Below are positions 38,221 to 47,982 of a stretch of DNA of 64,000 nt, piece after piece. The position numbers and the translations under genes were made by a program. This DNA comes from SMWD01 sp964629475. Lineage in GTDB: Bacteria > Pseudomonadota > Gammaproteobacteria > Steroidobacterales > GCA-2729495. The notes beneath the pieces were generated by a model. It was not told where the DNA came from. It did no database searches and was given only the letters and a program-made list of their open reading frames with translations. The stretch spans positions 1 through 64,000 of the forward strand of contig CAZVQW010000008.1 in the NCBI GenBank assembly GCA_964629475.1. Reading direction: 5' to 3'. Each line of letters starts with the position of its first letter. Positions within the stretch are counted from its first letter, which is position 1.

Positions 38221-38571
38221 TTAGAACTCTACGACTAACTCCGATCCATCCGGGTTTTTCACTACTTTCTTTAGCAGGCGCCCGTCATCATCGTAAGAAT
38301 AGGCTTCCGAAAACTCAATAACGCCCTTTTCATAGGCATTAAATATAACGATGCGCTCCTGATCATCAAAAATAGCTTCATAGTAATTATAGTATTGATA
38401 AATTTCTTCAAAGTTTTTCTCCTCCCCTAGCTCTGAAATACCATCACGAGCCGTATATTCATCAGAGTAGTAGGAAAAACCCGCCTTTATCTCATATGGC
38501 TGAAACTGACCCGCACAGAATGCGGCCGGTGACGCCAGGATCAGGGCGATAAACAGAACCAGTCTTTTCAT
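38221..38571 (-). CDS. Small secreted protein of unknown function
   Basis: A 116-residue protein with a signal peptide (LVLFIALILASPAAFCAG). The mature part is rich in Tyr, Asp and Glu (EEIYQYYNYYEAIFDD) and ends in a YD-type turn (YSYDDDGRLLKKVV). The start at 38571 gives a standard signal peptide. Function unknown. Confidence 0.6.
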   Translation of the reverse strand: MKRLVLFIALILASPAAFCAGQFQPYEIKAGFSYYSDEYTARDGISELGEEKNFEEIYQYYNYYEAIFDDQERIVIFNAYEKGVIEFSEAYSYDDDGRLLKKVVKNPDGSELVVEF

Positions 38572-38600
38572 TACAAGACACCTTAAATGCGTGGCAGCGT

Positions 38601-38942
38601 TCAGAGACCTTTTAATAAACCTTCCAGATACTCGATCTCTCCGGCGGAGACATAGGACCACCCCTTTTTGCCGCCAGCGACAAATTTCAGATCCTCCTCA
38701 ATCGCCTTTTCCGCCTCATCCCTCGCTCCGCCCTTGAGTCGAAGCAGGGCACTGAGCAACCGCCGGATCTGTTGATGACGGGAGCGGAAACGCCAACGTT
38801 GCCAGGCATTCATTCCGGCTCCAAGCTGTCTCTGCACGGAAGCCAACTGGCGATGAGCGAGCAGAAACAACTCGGCATATTGGGCAGTTTCCTGCTCTGA
38901 AAAGCTTTCTTTCTTCATATCCGGCGACCGACTCAAGGACAT
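38601..38942 (-). CDS. Small soluble protein of unknown function
   Basis: A 113-residue, helix-rich, basic protein (QLASVQRQLGAGMNAWQRWR). Its ATG overlaps the stop of the DUF2784 gene (TAATG), which supports it being real and co-translated. No family recognised. Confidence 0.55.
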   Translation of the reverse strand: MSLSRSPDMKKESFSEQETAQYAELFLLAHRQLASVQRQLGAGMNAWQRWRFRSRHQQIRRLLSALLRLKGGARDEAEKAIEEDLKFVAGGKKGWSYVSAGEIEYLEGLLKGL

Positions 38943-39370
38943 TACATTCTATGTTTTATCCTGCCCGCCTTCCTGTATATTTTCTTCCAATCGAGAACCG
39001 TTGCCACCACTACTAACACACCGAAAACGGTATAAGCGACACCGAATTGCCAAAGCTCTGCATCGTAATACAACAGTCGTTGCAACCAATACTGAATGAA
39101 TGATTCTTCATAACCGTCCTGCCCGGCGCGGATACGCAGATCACGCTCCCAGATCGTCAACGGGCAGTACCGGCCGAGGTACGTCTGTGCGATCACAATA
39201 ATGATCGCCACAAGGTGTCCGATACGAAATACGCGATGATAGATCCACATCCAACCGATAAATCTGCCGAATACGACCATTAGGAAACCGATGACAACGA
39301 ACAGAACGAATGAAAAATGAACGACAAGCACAACATCGGCCAGCAACGAATTTAATTCGGCATCGCTCAT
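38942..39370 (-). CDS. DUF2784 membrane protein
   Basis: A 142-residue protein with four predicted membrane helices and the family signature around LVVHFSFVLFVVIGFLMVVF and YLGRYCPLTIWERDLR. Function unknown. It begins 54 bases after the ccoS stop on the same strand and may be read through from the cbb3 operon. Confidence 0.8.
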   Translation of the reverse strand: MSDAELNSLLADVVLVVHFSFVLFVVIGFLMVVFGRFIGWMWIYHRVFRIGHLVAIIIVIAQTYLGRYCPLTIWERDLRIRAGQDGYEESFIQYWLQRLLYYDAELWQFGVAYTVFGVLVVVATVLDWKKIYRKAGRIKHRM

Positions 39371-39423
39371 GCAGAATCCTGACTTACAAGGACAGTGACC
39401 TTGTCATGGTCTTCATCACATAC

Positions 39424-39594
39424 TTACTGATCTTCGTTTTCTTCAGGTGGCTTGCTGTCGTCGTCGAGCAGGATGCGCCAGGCTGGTGAATCGAGGTCAT
39501 CAAACTGTCCGCTCCTGATTGCCCAGAAAAAAGCCCAAATTGCGGCGATTGTCAGCAAGATGCTGAGTGGAATCAGAACAAAAATAATTCTCAC
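39424..39594 (-). CDS. ccoS: cbb3 oxidase maturation protein CcoS
   Basis: A 56-residue protein: one membrane helix (IIFVLIPLSILLTIAAIWAFF), then the typical WAIRSGQFDDLDSPAWRILL segment of CcoS/FixS. The GTG start overlaps the ccoI stop (GTGA). CcoS is needed for cofactor insertion into cbb3 oxidase. Confidence 0.92.
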   Translation of the reverse strand: MRIIFVLIPLSILLTIAAIWAFFWAIRSGQFDDLDSPAWRILLDDDSKPPEENEDQ

Positions 39595-42092
39595 TGTGTC
39601 GCCTCCACAGATGACCGGACATGATTCGCTGCAGCCATATCCGGAGATATTTTACCGGACGGTTGCAAGCGGCTTAAACGCAGCGCGTTGGCAGTCACGA
39701 GCAGTGAACTGGCCGACATGCCGAGGGCAGCCATCCATGGCGCCAGGACACCGGTTGCCGCGAGCGGTAGTGCAACAATGTTATAGCACACGGCCCAGAT
39801 CAGGTTCTGCCGGACAATCCGCATCATTTGCCGCGCAGTATCGAAAGCATCGATGAGTGTCATCAGATTGTCGCTCAACATGATGCAATCCGATGAATGC
39901 TGGGCCAGCGATGTACCGCTACCCATCGCAATTGAAATATTCGCGCCGGCAAGAACCGGTGAATCGTTGATACCGTCTCCGACCATCGCAACTTTCAGGC
40001 CCGCATCCTGCAGTCTGCGCATCAGCAACAATTTGTCGGCCGGCCTCAGTTCGGCATGATACGCATCAATGCCGAGCTGGTCGGCGAACGCATGCACCGA
40101 TGCATCCTGATCGCCGCTGGCGATCATTGGGCTGATGCCTCTTCGCACCAGCGCATCCACAGCCTCGGCGGCACCTGCCCGGGCGGACTCGGCCAGTTCA
40201 AAACGAGCGATGATCGTGTTTTCATCACTGAGAAAAACACAGCGGGTTGCCTCGGAAACTCCTCCCCATTGCGGCACGATGGCTGCCGACAACTCGGCAA
40301 CAAAACCGGCGTTACCGATTCGGAAATGCCGGCCACCAACGTAACCATCGAGACCCTCGCCTGGAAAAGCCGTAACCTGATCCACATCCTGTGCAATGGC
40401 ATAAGCAGTAAAAGCGGCAGCGATCGGATGCTCGGAACGGGACTCCAGCGCGGCGGCAATCTGCAACGCTCGTTCCTCGCCGGTTGCACCGAATGTCTCG
40501 ACCCGCCGGAGCATGACATTGCGATCCGTCAACGTACCGGTCTTGTCGAACAGGACATCGGTGACACGATTGAGTTCTTCTAGTGCGCCGGCCCGGCGCA
40601 CTAGAAACCCGCGGCGTGCCAGGACACTGGATGCGACAGTCAAAGCAGCCGGTGTTGCGAGCGCCAGCGCACACGGGCAGGTTACAACGAGCAATGCGAG
40701 GACGATTTCAAAGGCCCGATCAGCATCGATGCTCCACCAGATTGCGCCGACGATAACTGCAGCCAGCAAGACACCACTGACAAAGCGCGATGCGACACGG
40801 TTGGCAAGCTGCACGATCGGCGGCTTCTCTTTCTGCGCCGCCGTCATCAGGTGGCTGATCTGGGCCAGGGCCGTATCGGCACCGACACGATCGACACGGA
40901 ATGTCGCTGCGCTGCGCTGGTTTGTCGAACCGGCAATCACCCGGTCACCAGCCGACTTCAGTATCGGCTCAGATTCACCGGTCAACAGCGCCTCATCGAC
41001 ATGAGCATCACCACCTTCCAGATGTCCGTCAGCCGGAAAGGCTTGTCCGGGCGTCACCAGCACGAGATCACCAGGCACCAGCTCCATGACGCCAACTTCG
41101 CGTTGTTCGCCGTCTACCAGACGTGTAGCCACACGTGGCAAGTGGCTGGCGAATGCATCGGTCAGGCCGAGAACGCGATGACGCCCCGCCATCTCGAGAT
41201 GACGAGCGACCGATAGAAAGAATACGAACATCGTTGCCGAATCGAAATAGACCTCACCGTGACCGATCAACGTATTCCAGACACTGGCCGCATAAGCCGC
41301 ACCGATTGCCAATGCGACCGGCACATCCATACCCGGACTGCGTGCCCGCAGATCGTGCCACGCACCCGTGAAAAATGGCGCCCCGGAATACAATACGACC
41401 GGCGTCGCAACGAGCAGGCTGACGAGACGCAAGAACTTCTCAATAGCGGGATCCATGCCCTGGAAGGCGCCGGCATATAGTGACACTGCAAAGGTGGCGA
41501 CCTGCATCATGCCGAGACCGGCCACGATCAGGCGTTTGAGAGATTTGATCCGCTCTGCGGCCGCAATTCGCTCGACCTCATCTTCGGTATGGGGATACGG
41601 CGTAAAACCGAGTCGTGCAATCTGGCTCAGTATTTGGCTCAACTTGATACGCGCAGGATTCCACTGGATATCTGTGCGTGTCGTAACCGGGTTAACCGAA
41701 ATCGATTTGACGCCGTCGATTGTCGCGATACCCCGCTCGACGAGCCATGAACAGGCCGCACAACGTACACCGTGCAACAGCAGATGCGCCGTCTGCGTAC
41801 CGTCATCGTTCGCGACAACGAACTCACTTTGCAACGCCGGACGATCATAGCTGACCCAGCGCTCGAGACCGGAATCGCCATTGGCCTTTTGATCTGACGG
41901 GCTATCTGCAGGCTTTTCCAGTGGCCTGTTACGGAACTTGTAAAAATCCAGCAAACCTTTATCGATAATCGTCTGCGCCGCAATCTCACAAGCCTCGCAG
42001 CAAACCGGTTCCTGTCGACCATCGATATCGACATGGCGTTCGACCGGCGTTGCCACAGGCGATTCACAATGCAAACAATTGACCTGGCTCAT
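39591..42092 (-). CDS. ccoI: Copper-transporting P-type ATPase CcoI (FixI)
   Basis: An 833-residue P1B-type ATPase. It has an N-terminal Cys-rich metal-binding region (CLHCES, CCEAC), an HMA domain with GVRCAACSW, the membrane CPC motif (TCPCALALATP), the phosphorylation site DKTGTLTD and the GDGINDSP hinge. It supplies copper for the CuB site of the cbb3 oxidase. It sits between ccoH and ccoS, as is usual. Confidence 0.95.
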   Translation of the reverse strand: MSQVNCLHCESPVATPVERHVDIDGRQEPVCCEACEIAAQTIIDKGLLDFYKFRNRPLEKPADSPSDQKANGDSGLERWVSYDRPALQSEFVVANDDGTQTAHLLLHGVRCAACSWLVERGIATIDGVKSISVNPVTTRTDIQWNPARIKLSQILSQIARLGFTPYPHTEDEVERIAAAERIKSLKRLIVAGLGMMQVATFAVSLYAGAFQGMDPAIEKFLRLVSLLVATPVVLYSGAPFFTGAWHDLRARSPGMDVPVALAIGAAYAASVWNTLIGHGEVYFDSATMFVFFLSVARHLEMAGRHRVLGLTDAFASHLPRVATRLVDGEQREVGVMELVPGDLVLVTPGQAFPADGHLEGGDAHVDEALLTGESEPILKSAGDRVIAGSTNQRSAATFRVDRVGADTALAQISHLMTAAQKEKPPIVQLANRVASRFVSGVLLAAVIVGAIWWSIDADRAFEIVLALLVVTCPCALALATPAALTVASSVLARRGFLVRRAGALEELNRVTDVLFDKTGTLTDRNVMLRRVETFGATGEERALQIAAALESRSEHPIAAAFTAYAIAQDVDQVTAFPGEGLDGYVGGRHFRIGNAGFVAELSAAIVPQWGGVSEATRCVFLSDENTIIARFELAESARAGAAEAVDALVRRGISPMIASGDQDASVHAFADQLGIDAYHAELRPADKLLLMRRLQDAGLKVAMVGDGINDSPVLAGANISIAMGSGTSLAQHSSDCIMLSDNLMTLIDAFDTARQMMRIVRQNLIWAVCYNIVALPLAATGVLAPWMAALGMSASSLLVTANALRLSRLQPSGKISPDMAAANHVRSSVEATQ

Positions 42093-42097
42093 TGCTG

Positions 42098-42637
42098 TTA
42101 CTCGCCCCGGTCTCCCGCATCCAGTTCCAGCTCTGTTGCCCCGTCGGCCAACTCGCCTGCCAGGCGCCAGGACTTTCCTGCATCACTCAGCAGCACATAA
42201 TATCGGCCCGACAGAAGGTCCACGTCACCGAAATACCGTCCCGGAGACCCGGCTAATTTAACCACCCTGTCCAGTTCGCTCCGCGTCGGGTGAACGAGTT
42301 CGAGCATGAGACTGTCCGGCCAACCCTTATGGTCCTCACCGGCAGCCTGCTCCAGCGCCACTTGTATCGTTTGAATACCCCGGTCTGGCTCCACCACAAA
42401 CGTCAGCCGGGCACTGAGACCAAGTTCCGCAGCATGCTGTGTGCGCTCTGCACGCCGCGCCGTGACCATCGCGATACGCCCGTAATCATCGACGACCATC
42501 GCCGGTTCGCCGCCGGCCAGATAGAACGTCAACAGGCCACCGATGACCGATGCAGCCGGCAATGCCATGATGAACCATGGCCAGAACTGACGATACCAGG
42601 GCTGTTCCTGTACCTCTTGCATGCGCGCAGATCTCAC
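42098..42637 (-). CDS. ccoH: cbb3 oxidase assembly protein CcoH (FixH)
   Basis: A protein of about 175 residues with one N-terminal membrane helix (FIMALPAASVIGGLLTFYLAG) and the FixH periplasmic domain (VVDDYGRIAM..., LVHPTRSELDRVV, GRYYVLLSDAGKSWRLAGEL). Needed for cbb3 assembly. A GTG at 42637 with AGAGAG upstream and an ATG at 42622 are both possible starts. Confidence 0.9.
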   Translation of the reverse strand: MRSARMQEVQEQPWYRQFWPWFIMALPAASVIGGLLTFYLAGGEPAMVVDDYGRIAMVTARRAERTQHAAELGLSARLTFVVEPDRGIQTIQVALEQAAGEDHKGWPDSLMLELVHPTRSELDRVVKLAGSPGRYFGDVDLLSGRYYVLLSDAGKSWRLAGELADGATELELDAGDRGE

Positions 42638-42643
42638 ATCTCT

Positions 42644-44029
42644 CTAGCGTGGTGGCGGCGCCATGAAACGCGCTTCACCTTCGGTCCGCAGCTGAACGTC
42701 ATCCTGCGCCTGTATGCTCAGGACAATGTCATGACCACCGGCAGCCAGCCCGGACCGCGAAGCACTGACACGTGCCGCAATCGATCTGATCTGACCGCCC
42801 TCGAGAGTTGGATTGATCGGGTCGGTTTCCACCCTGATATCCGGCAGGCCACTGGCCGAAAAAATCATGACGTGACTGACGTCGGACTTGTTCAGGATCT
42901 TCAGTGTGTAGACGTTCTCGACCCGGTCACCGGGCAGTTCCCGGTACAGCGCATTACGATCCCGGATCACATCGAGATGCAGCGGCTCGCGCGTGGCCAG
43001 TGAATAGATAAAAAACATGAACAAACCAGCCAGCAAGGTACTGTATAAAAACGTGCGTACTCGAAAGATTTTTGACTTTTCACCTTCCAGCGCATTCTGC
43101 GTCGTGTACCTCACGAGACCTTTCGGGTAGCCCATTCGCTTCATGACACTGTCACAGGCATCGACGCAGGCTGCACAGGCGATGCACTCGTATTGCAGGC
43201 CCTGGCGAATATCGATTCCGGTCGGGCATACCTGCACACAAATGCTGCAGTCGATGCAATCACCAAGCCCTGCTTCGGCGGGGCTCTTTCCGCGCGGTCG
43301 ACTGCCCCGCGGCTCACCCCGTGCCGGATCGTAGGAAATGATCAGCGAGTTGTCATCGAACATCGCGCTCTGAAATCGGGCATAAGGACACATGTAAGTA
43401 CAGACCTGCTCGCGCAGAAAGCCCGCATTACCGTAAACCGCGATACTGTAGAAGCAAATCCAGAAAGTTTCCCAGCCGCCGAGATCAAACGCGATCAGAC
43501 GCACTCCGAGGTCCTGGATCGGCGTAAAATAACCGAGGAACGTGAAGCCGGTCCAGAATGAAAACAATATCCACAAGACCTGCAGCATCGTCTTGCGCAC
43601 CAGCTTGTTACTATTCCACCCGGGTCGGTCGAGCTTCTTGCGACGCGAGAAATTCCCTTCGGCCAGCCGTTCGAGCTGGACAAAAGCCCGGATCCAGACT
43701 GTTTGTGGGCAGGCATAACCGCACCAGACCCGGCCGGCGACCGACGTCGCCAGGAACAACAGCAAGGCGGCCATGATCAGCAACCATGACAGGTAAAAGA
43801 AATCCTGCGGCCATAGTGTGATACCAAACAAGAAGAACTTCCTGGCCGGCAGGTCAAACAGGATCGCCTGTCGCCCATGCCATGGAATCCATGGGGTGAA
43901 GTAATACACGCCGAGCAGAACAAACATCGAAATCGAACGCAACCGCTCGAAGATGCCGTCAATCTCACGAGGGTGGATTTTTTCGCGCTTGGCGTACAGA
44001 TGCTTTGTTCTGCCTTCGCTCTCACTCAT
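42644..44029 (-). CDS. ccoG: cbb3 oxidase accessory protein CcoG (FixG/RdxA)
   Basis: A 461-residue membrane protein with several helices, CGYACPQ, and two ferredoxin-type motifs (CIDCSICVQVC and CIACAACVDAC), then a C-terminal Ig-like domain. CcoG is a copper/Fe-S reductase for cbb3 biogenesis. The start at 44029 follows the stop of the small membrane protein directly. Confidence 0.93.
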   Translation of the reverse strand: MSESEGRTKHLYAKREKIHPREIDGIFERLRSISMFVLLGVYYFTPWIPWHGRQAILFDLPARKFFLFGITLWPQDFFYLSWLLIMAALLLFLATSVAGRVWCGYACPQTVWIRAFVQLERLAEGNFSRRKKLDRPGWNSNKLVRKTMLQVLWILFSFWTGFTFLGYFTPIQDLGVRLIAFDLGGWETFWICFYSIAVYGNAGFLREQVCTYMCPYARFQSAMFDDNSLIISYDPARGEPRGSRPRGKSPAEAGLGDCIDCSICVQVCPTGIDIRQGLQYECIACAACVDACDSVMKRMGYPKGLVRYTTQNALEGEKSKIFRVRTFLYSTLLAGLFMFFIYSLATREPLHLDVIRDRNALYRELPGDRVENVYTLKILNKSDVSHVMIFSASGLPDIRVETDPINPTLEGGQIRSIAARVSASRSGLAAGGHDIVLSIQAQDDVQLRTEGEARFMAPPPR

Positions 44030-44033
44030 GAAT

Positions 44034-44381
44034 TTATGACTTGTTAAATTTGTCGGACGAATCTCCACCCGGTTCGCCGTCAACGCCATCGTTTGCTTGA
44101 TCTCGTGGACGACGCAAGAAAATCGTCACGCTGCTCGACAACAACGCGACACACCAGAAAAAGAAGAACACGATGCCGTGACCGGTTAACGCGGAAATCT
44201 CGCGCGCCGGCATCAACGCGGGGCCGAGCAACTCCGGATCAACCAGGGAAAAGCAAATCATGCTGCCGAATGCCGCCGCACCGAAGGATGGCCACAGGAC
44301 GATGGCGAAACGCTGTGTCTGCCGGCTCCATCGTTTCCGACCCGGTGATTCTGATTCTGCGGGTTGTTCCAGGTCGCTCAT
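44034..44381 (-). CDS. Small two-helix membrane protein in the cbb3 operon
   Basis: A 115-residue protein with two membrane helices (IVLWPSFGAAAFGSMICFSL; IVFFFFWCVALLSSSVTIFL) flanked by charged ends. It is inserted between ccoP and ccoG, 4 bases after the ccoP stop. It is not a classical cco subunit, but its place suggests an assembly or stability role (inference). Confidence 0.75.
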   Translation of the reverse strand: MSDLEQPAESESPGRKRWSRQTQRFAIVLWPSFGAAAFGSMICFSLVDPELLGPALMPAREISALTGHGIVFFFFWCVALLSSSVTIFLRRPRDQANDGVDGEPGGDSSDKFNKS

Positions 44382-44385
44382 TGAC

Positions 44386-45285
44386 TCAATCTCCCGCCGA
44401 AGCGCTCAGGCTCATAACGAAAGCCACGACAACCCGAATTCGGTCCGCGCTCAGCGTGTCACGCAGCGCCGGCATCTGGCTCAACCGCCCGTTCATGATG
44501 ACGTCGCGGATATCGGCTTCATCGGCGCCGTGCAGCCAGACTTTATCAGTCAGATTCGCGGCGCCGAGAGCCGTCATGCCGGTGCCGGTCGGGCCGTGAC
44601 AGCCGATGCACATCATCATGTATTTCTCGCGGCCACGCTCGATGGCTTCGGCATCCGTACTCCGGCCCGACAGACTCAGGACGAAGGCAACGACATCGTC
44701 AAACCCCTGTTCGCCGAGCGCGGCACCGAGCGCCGGCATGGCACCATTGCGGCCGTTCGTGATGGTCGCTTCGAGCGTCTCCGGCTCGCCACCGTACAGC
44801 CAGGCGCCAGCAGTCAGGTTCGGGAATCCCTTGGCGCCGCGCCCGTCCGAGCCGTGACACGTCGCACAATGATTCATGTAAATATTGCGCCCGAGCCGCA
44901 CGGCATCGGGGTCACCGGCCAGTTCGCCGAGCTGCATGTCGGCAAATGCCGCGAAGATATCACCATAGCGCTGTTCGGCGCTTTCCACCTCTTCCTCGTA
45001 CTGATTGATCTGGCTCCAGCCGGTCATGCCCGACATGTTGCCGAAGCCGGGGTAGATCACCAGGTAAATGACCATGAATATGCCGGTCATCCAGAATAAA
45101 TACAGCCACCATCGCGGTAACGGATTGTTGCCCTCGACAATATCGCCGTCCCAGACATGACCGGTCGTGTTCGCATCCTCATCAGCTTCGACATGCATCT
45201 TCGAGGTCCATGTCAGGACAGCCAGGCAACCAACCGCGGTCAGGACGGTCAACGCAATGACATATATGCTCCAGCCTTCACTCAT
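44386..45285 (-). CDS. ccoP: Cytochrome cbb3 oxidase subunit III, dihaem CcoP
   Basis: A 299-residue protein with two N-terminal membrane helices and two cytochrome c domains with CATCH and CIGCH motifs. It is the electron entry subunit of cbb3 oxidase (NPLPRWWLYLFWMT is the conserved second helix). It has the usual length. Confidence 0.95.
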   Translation of the reverse strand: MSEGWSIYVIALTVLTAVGCLAVLTWTSKMHVEADEDANTTGHVWDGDIVEGNNPLPRWWLYLFWMTGIFMVIYLVIYPGFGNMSGMTGWSQINQYEEEVESAEQRYGDIFAAFADMQLGELAGDPDAVRLGRNIYMNHCATCHGSDGRGAKGFPNLTAGAWLYGGEPETLEATITNGRNGAMPALGAALGEQGFDDVVAFVLSLSGRSTDAEAIERGREKYMMMCIGCHGPTGTGMTALGAANLTDKVWLHGADEADIRDVIMNGRLSQMPALRDTLSADRIRVVVAFVMSLSASAGD

Positions 45286-45315
45286 TGCTTACGCACTCCA
45301 TCAATAATTGTCACG

Positions 45316-45477
45316 CTAACGATCCTCCAGCGGATCATCATCGAGTTCGTCCAGCGGCAATTGTGCCGCCTCGTCAAAATCAGCTTTACGCCGACCACTC
45401 CATGCCCAGATGCAGATGCCGATAAATAACACGAACATCACGATCGTAAAAACACCTCGCCACTCGCCTGCATCCAT
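45316..45477 (-). CDS. ccoQ: Cytochrome cbb3 oxidase subunit CcoQ
   Basis: A 53-residue protein: MDAGEWRGVFTIVMFVLFIG, a single helix continuing to WAWS, then an acidic tail (LPLDELDDDPLEDR). This is the normal CcoQ layout and lies between ccoO and ccoP. It stabilises the oxidase complex. Confidence 0.9.
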   Translation of the reverse strand: MDAGEWRGVFTIVMFVLFIGICIWAWSGRRKADFDEAAQLPLDELDDDPLEDR

Positions 45478-45497
45478 GATCTTTTGCCGCCCGCCTG

Positions 45498-46097
45498 CTA
45501 GCGGCGACCCCGTCCCAGGCCTTGCAGATAAGCGATCATCGCATCCATATCAGTTTTGCCTTCGACGGCAGCGGGCGCACCGGCAATATCCTCGTCCGTG
45601 TACGGCACGCCGAGTAATCGCAGGCGCTCCATCTTGACCGGCGTAAGCTCAGCATCCAGCTTATTGTCGGCCATCCATCCAAATGCCGGCATGTTAGATT
45701 CAGGCACGAGGTCGCGTGGATTGATCAGGTGCAACCGGTGCCACTCGTCGGAATAACGGCCGCCGACCCGTGCCAGATCCGGCCCGGTTCGCTTCGAACC
45801 GAATTGAAACGGCCGATCATAAACCGCCTCGCCGACCAGTGAGTACTGCCCGTAGCGCTCGGTCTCGGCACGGAACGGGCGGATCATCTGCGAGTGACAG
45901 GCATAACAACCTTCGCGGACATATATATCGCGCCCTTCCAGTTCCAGCGCCGAATACGGTACCGTGCCCTCGGCCGGTTCGACCGCCTCGCGCGACATCA
46001 TCAGCGGTATGATCTCGGCCATTCCGCCAATACTGACCACCAGTGCGATCAGGATGCCGAGCAGGCCGGTATTTTTTTCGATTGTTTCGTGTTTCAT
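45498..46097 (-). CDS. ccoO: Cytochrome cbb3 oxidase subunit II, monohaem CcoO
   Basis: A 199-residue protein with one N-terminal helix and a CYACH haem c motif (REGCYACHSQMIRPF), a conserved RTGPDLARVGGRYSD loop and the NMPAF Met ligand. The start at 46097 is preferred because GAGAGGG lies just upstream and the longer form only overlaps ccoN. Confidence 0.95.
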   Translation of the reverse strand: MKHETIEKNTGLLGILIALVVSIGGMAEIIPLMMSREAVEPAEGTVPYSALELEGRDIYVREGCYACHSQMIRPFRAETERYGQYSLVGEAVYDRPFQFGSKRTGPDLARVGGRYSDEWHRLHLINPRDLVPESNMPAFGWMADNKLDAELTPVKMERLRLLGVPYTDEDIAGAPAAVEGKTDMDAMIAYLQGLGRGRR

Positions 46098-46108
46098 GGC
46101 ACGCCCTC

Positions 46109-47527
46109 TCAAGCCGGCTCGATAACAGGCTGCACAACGTCACGCTCACCGGCACCGACGGTTTTCGCTACGTTGTAGGCCATGATGAACATGCCGAGCA
46201 AGAACAGCATCCCACCCGCAAGCCGCACATAATAATAAGGATAAGTCGCGTTCAGACTTTCTATGAACGCATACGTCAGCGTGCCGTCCTCGTTGACCGC
46301 GCGCCACATCAATCCCTGCATGACACCGGCGACCCACATCGAGGCGATATACAACACCACACCGATCGTGGCGCACCAGAAATGAATGTCGATCAGCTTC
46401 GTGCTGTACATGCTGTCGCGGCCGAAAACACGCGGGATCAGCGCATATAACGAACCGGTCGTGATCATCGCAACCCAACCCAGCGCACCGGAATGCACGT
46501 GGCCGATGGTCCAGTCCGTATAGTGCGACAGTGCGTTGACGGTCTTGATCGACATCATCGGGCCTTCGAACGTTGACATGCCGTAGAACGACAACGACAC
46601 GATCAGGAATTTCAGAATCGGGTCGGTGCGCAATTTATGCCAGGCGCCGGACAACGTCATGACGCCATTGATCATGCCGCCCCACGACGGCGCCAGCAGC
46701 ATCAGGGAGAACACCACACCCAGCGATTGTGCCCAGTCCGGTAGCGTCGTGTAGTGCAGGTGATGCGGACCCGCCCACATGTAGATGGCAATCAGCGCCC
46801 AGAAATGTATGACCGACAGTCGATACGAGTAAACAGGCCGTCCGGCCTGCTTCGGAATGAAGTAATACATCATGCCCAGAAAGCCCGTCGTCAGGAAGAA
46901 GCCGACGGCATTGTGTCCGTACCACCATTGCACCATCGCATCAACGACACCGGCATAGATCGGATACGACAGAGTTGCATCGACTGGAATCGCCAACGAG
47001 TTAACGATGTGCAGGATCGCGACGGTCACGACGAAGGAGGCATAAAACCAGTTTGCTACATAGATGTGTTTGATTTTGCGCGTTGCGATCGTGCCGAAGA
47101 ACACGACCCCGTAGGCGACCCAGACGACGGCGATCAGTATATCGATCGGCCAGATCAGTTCGGCGTATTCCTTGCCCTGTGTCAATCCGAGCGGCAACGT
47201 GATCGCGGCCAGCACGATGACGAGTTGCCACCCCCAGAATGTGAACGATGCGAGCCACGGCGCGAACAGGCGCACGTGACACGTGCGTTGCACGACGTAA
47301 TACGATGTCCCGAACAATGCGCTGCCGCCGAATGCAAAAATTACCGCGTTCGTGTGCAGCGGGCGCAGGCGCCCGAAACTGAACCACGCTACATCGAAAT
47401 TCAATGCCGGCCAGATCAGCTGTGCGGCAATCAGGACGCCGACCAGCATGCCGACGATTCCCCAGACCACGGTCATGATCGAGAATTGCCGAACCACCGT
47501 ATCGTAATATTGCTGTGACTTACTCAT
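46109..47527 (-). CDS. ccoN: Cytochrome cbb3 oxidase catalytic subunit CcoN
   Basis: A 472-residue twelve-helix haem-copper oxidase subunit. It carries the conserved His ligands (RPLHTNAV; HNAVGFF; GPHHLHY; IGHVHSGALGW) of haem b, haem b3 and CuB. It is a high-affinity terminal oxidase for low oxygen. It heads ccoNOQP-x-GHIS on the minus strand. The ATG at 47527 is preceded by GGAGAGAAG. Confidence 0.96.
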   Translation of the reverse strand: MSKSQQYYDTVVRQFSIMTVVWGIVGMLVGVLIAAQLIWPALNFDVAWFSFGRLRPLHTNAVIFAFGGSALFGTSYYVVQRTCHVRLFAPWLASFTFWGWQLVIVLAAITLPLGLTQGKEYAELIWPIDILIAVVWVAYGVVFFGTIATRKIKHIYVANWFYASFVVTVAILHIVNSLAIPVDATLSYPIYAGVVDAMVQWWYGHNAVGFFLTTGFLGMMYYFIPKQAGRPVYSYRLSVIHFWALIAIYMWAGPHHLHYTTLPDWAQSLGVVFSLMLLAPSWGGMINGVMTLSGAWHKLRTDPILKFLIVSLSFYGMSTFEGPMMSIKTVNALSHYTDWTIGHVHSGALGWVAMITTGSLYALIPRVFGRDSMYSTKLIDIHFWCATIGVVLYIASMWVAGVMQGLMWRAVNEDGTLTYAFIESLNATYPYYYVRLAGGMLFLLGMFIMAYNVAKTVGAGERDVVQPVIEPA

Positions 47528-47982
47528 CTTCTCTCCGCTCATCATTCGACCGTGCCGACCATGGGAAACAGGGTCATCGATCGATCAACGATTACTATAG
47601 AAACCAGTAAAAAGTATCCATCCCTGGCGTGAACAGAACCTGCTGCTCATGCCCAATCAATGCCGATAACCCAAATGAGGTTTAATTAAGTCAGTAACCT
47701 GAAAGTACCGTCTTTATCAGGAATTGCGTAGTCGAACCCTTTATTCCAGAACCGGGTTTCTCATCCACCGCGGAAATGAAAAATCGCCATTGGTGGATAA
47801 TCGTCGGTCAAACGACCTACCTGCCGGAAGCGATTTTCTCACCGGTAAACCTTGAGGGCAACACTATGTCACGCCCTGTTGCGAACAAGCGGGACGGTAC
47901 ATTCCACGATTGACGGGATTTGCTGCCTGGGGAGATTGGATGCGGCCCCTGCTCAGTGGCAATGCGGCGGCCGTGCAGTGCC
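47528..47982. promoter_or_regulatory. Promoter region of the cbb3 operon
   Basis: A 455-base gap that must hold the cco promoter. It includes an AT-rich patch around 47650-47700 (with TTAATTAA). I looked for the FNR/Anr box expected before cbb3 genes and did not find a convincing one. No gene is evident. Confidence 0.35.

Noticed and set aside
47528..47982. FNR/Anr box before ccoN
   Set aside because: TCGATCGATCAACG looked promising, but there is no TTGAT-N4-ATCAA arrangement.
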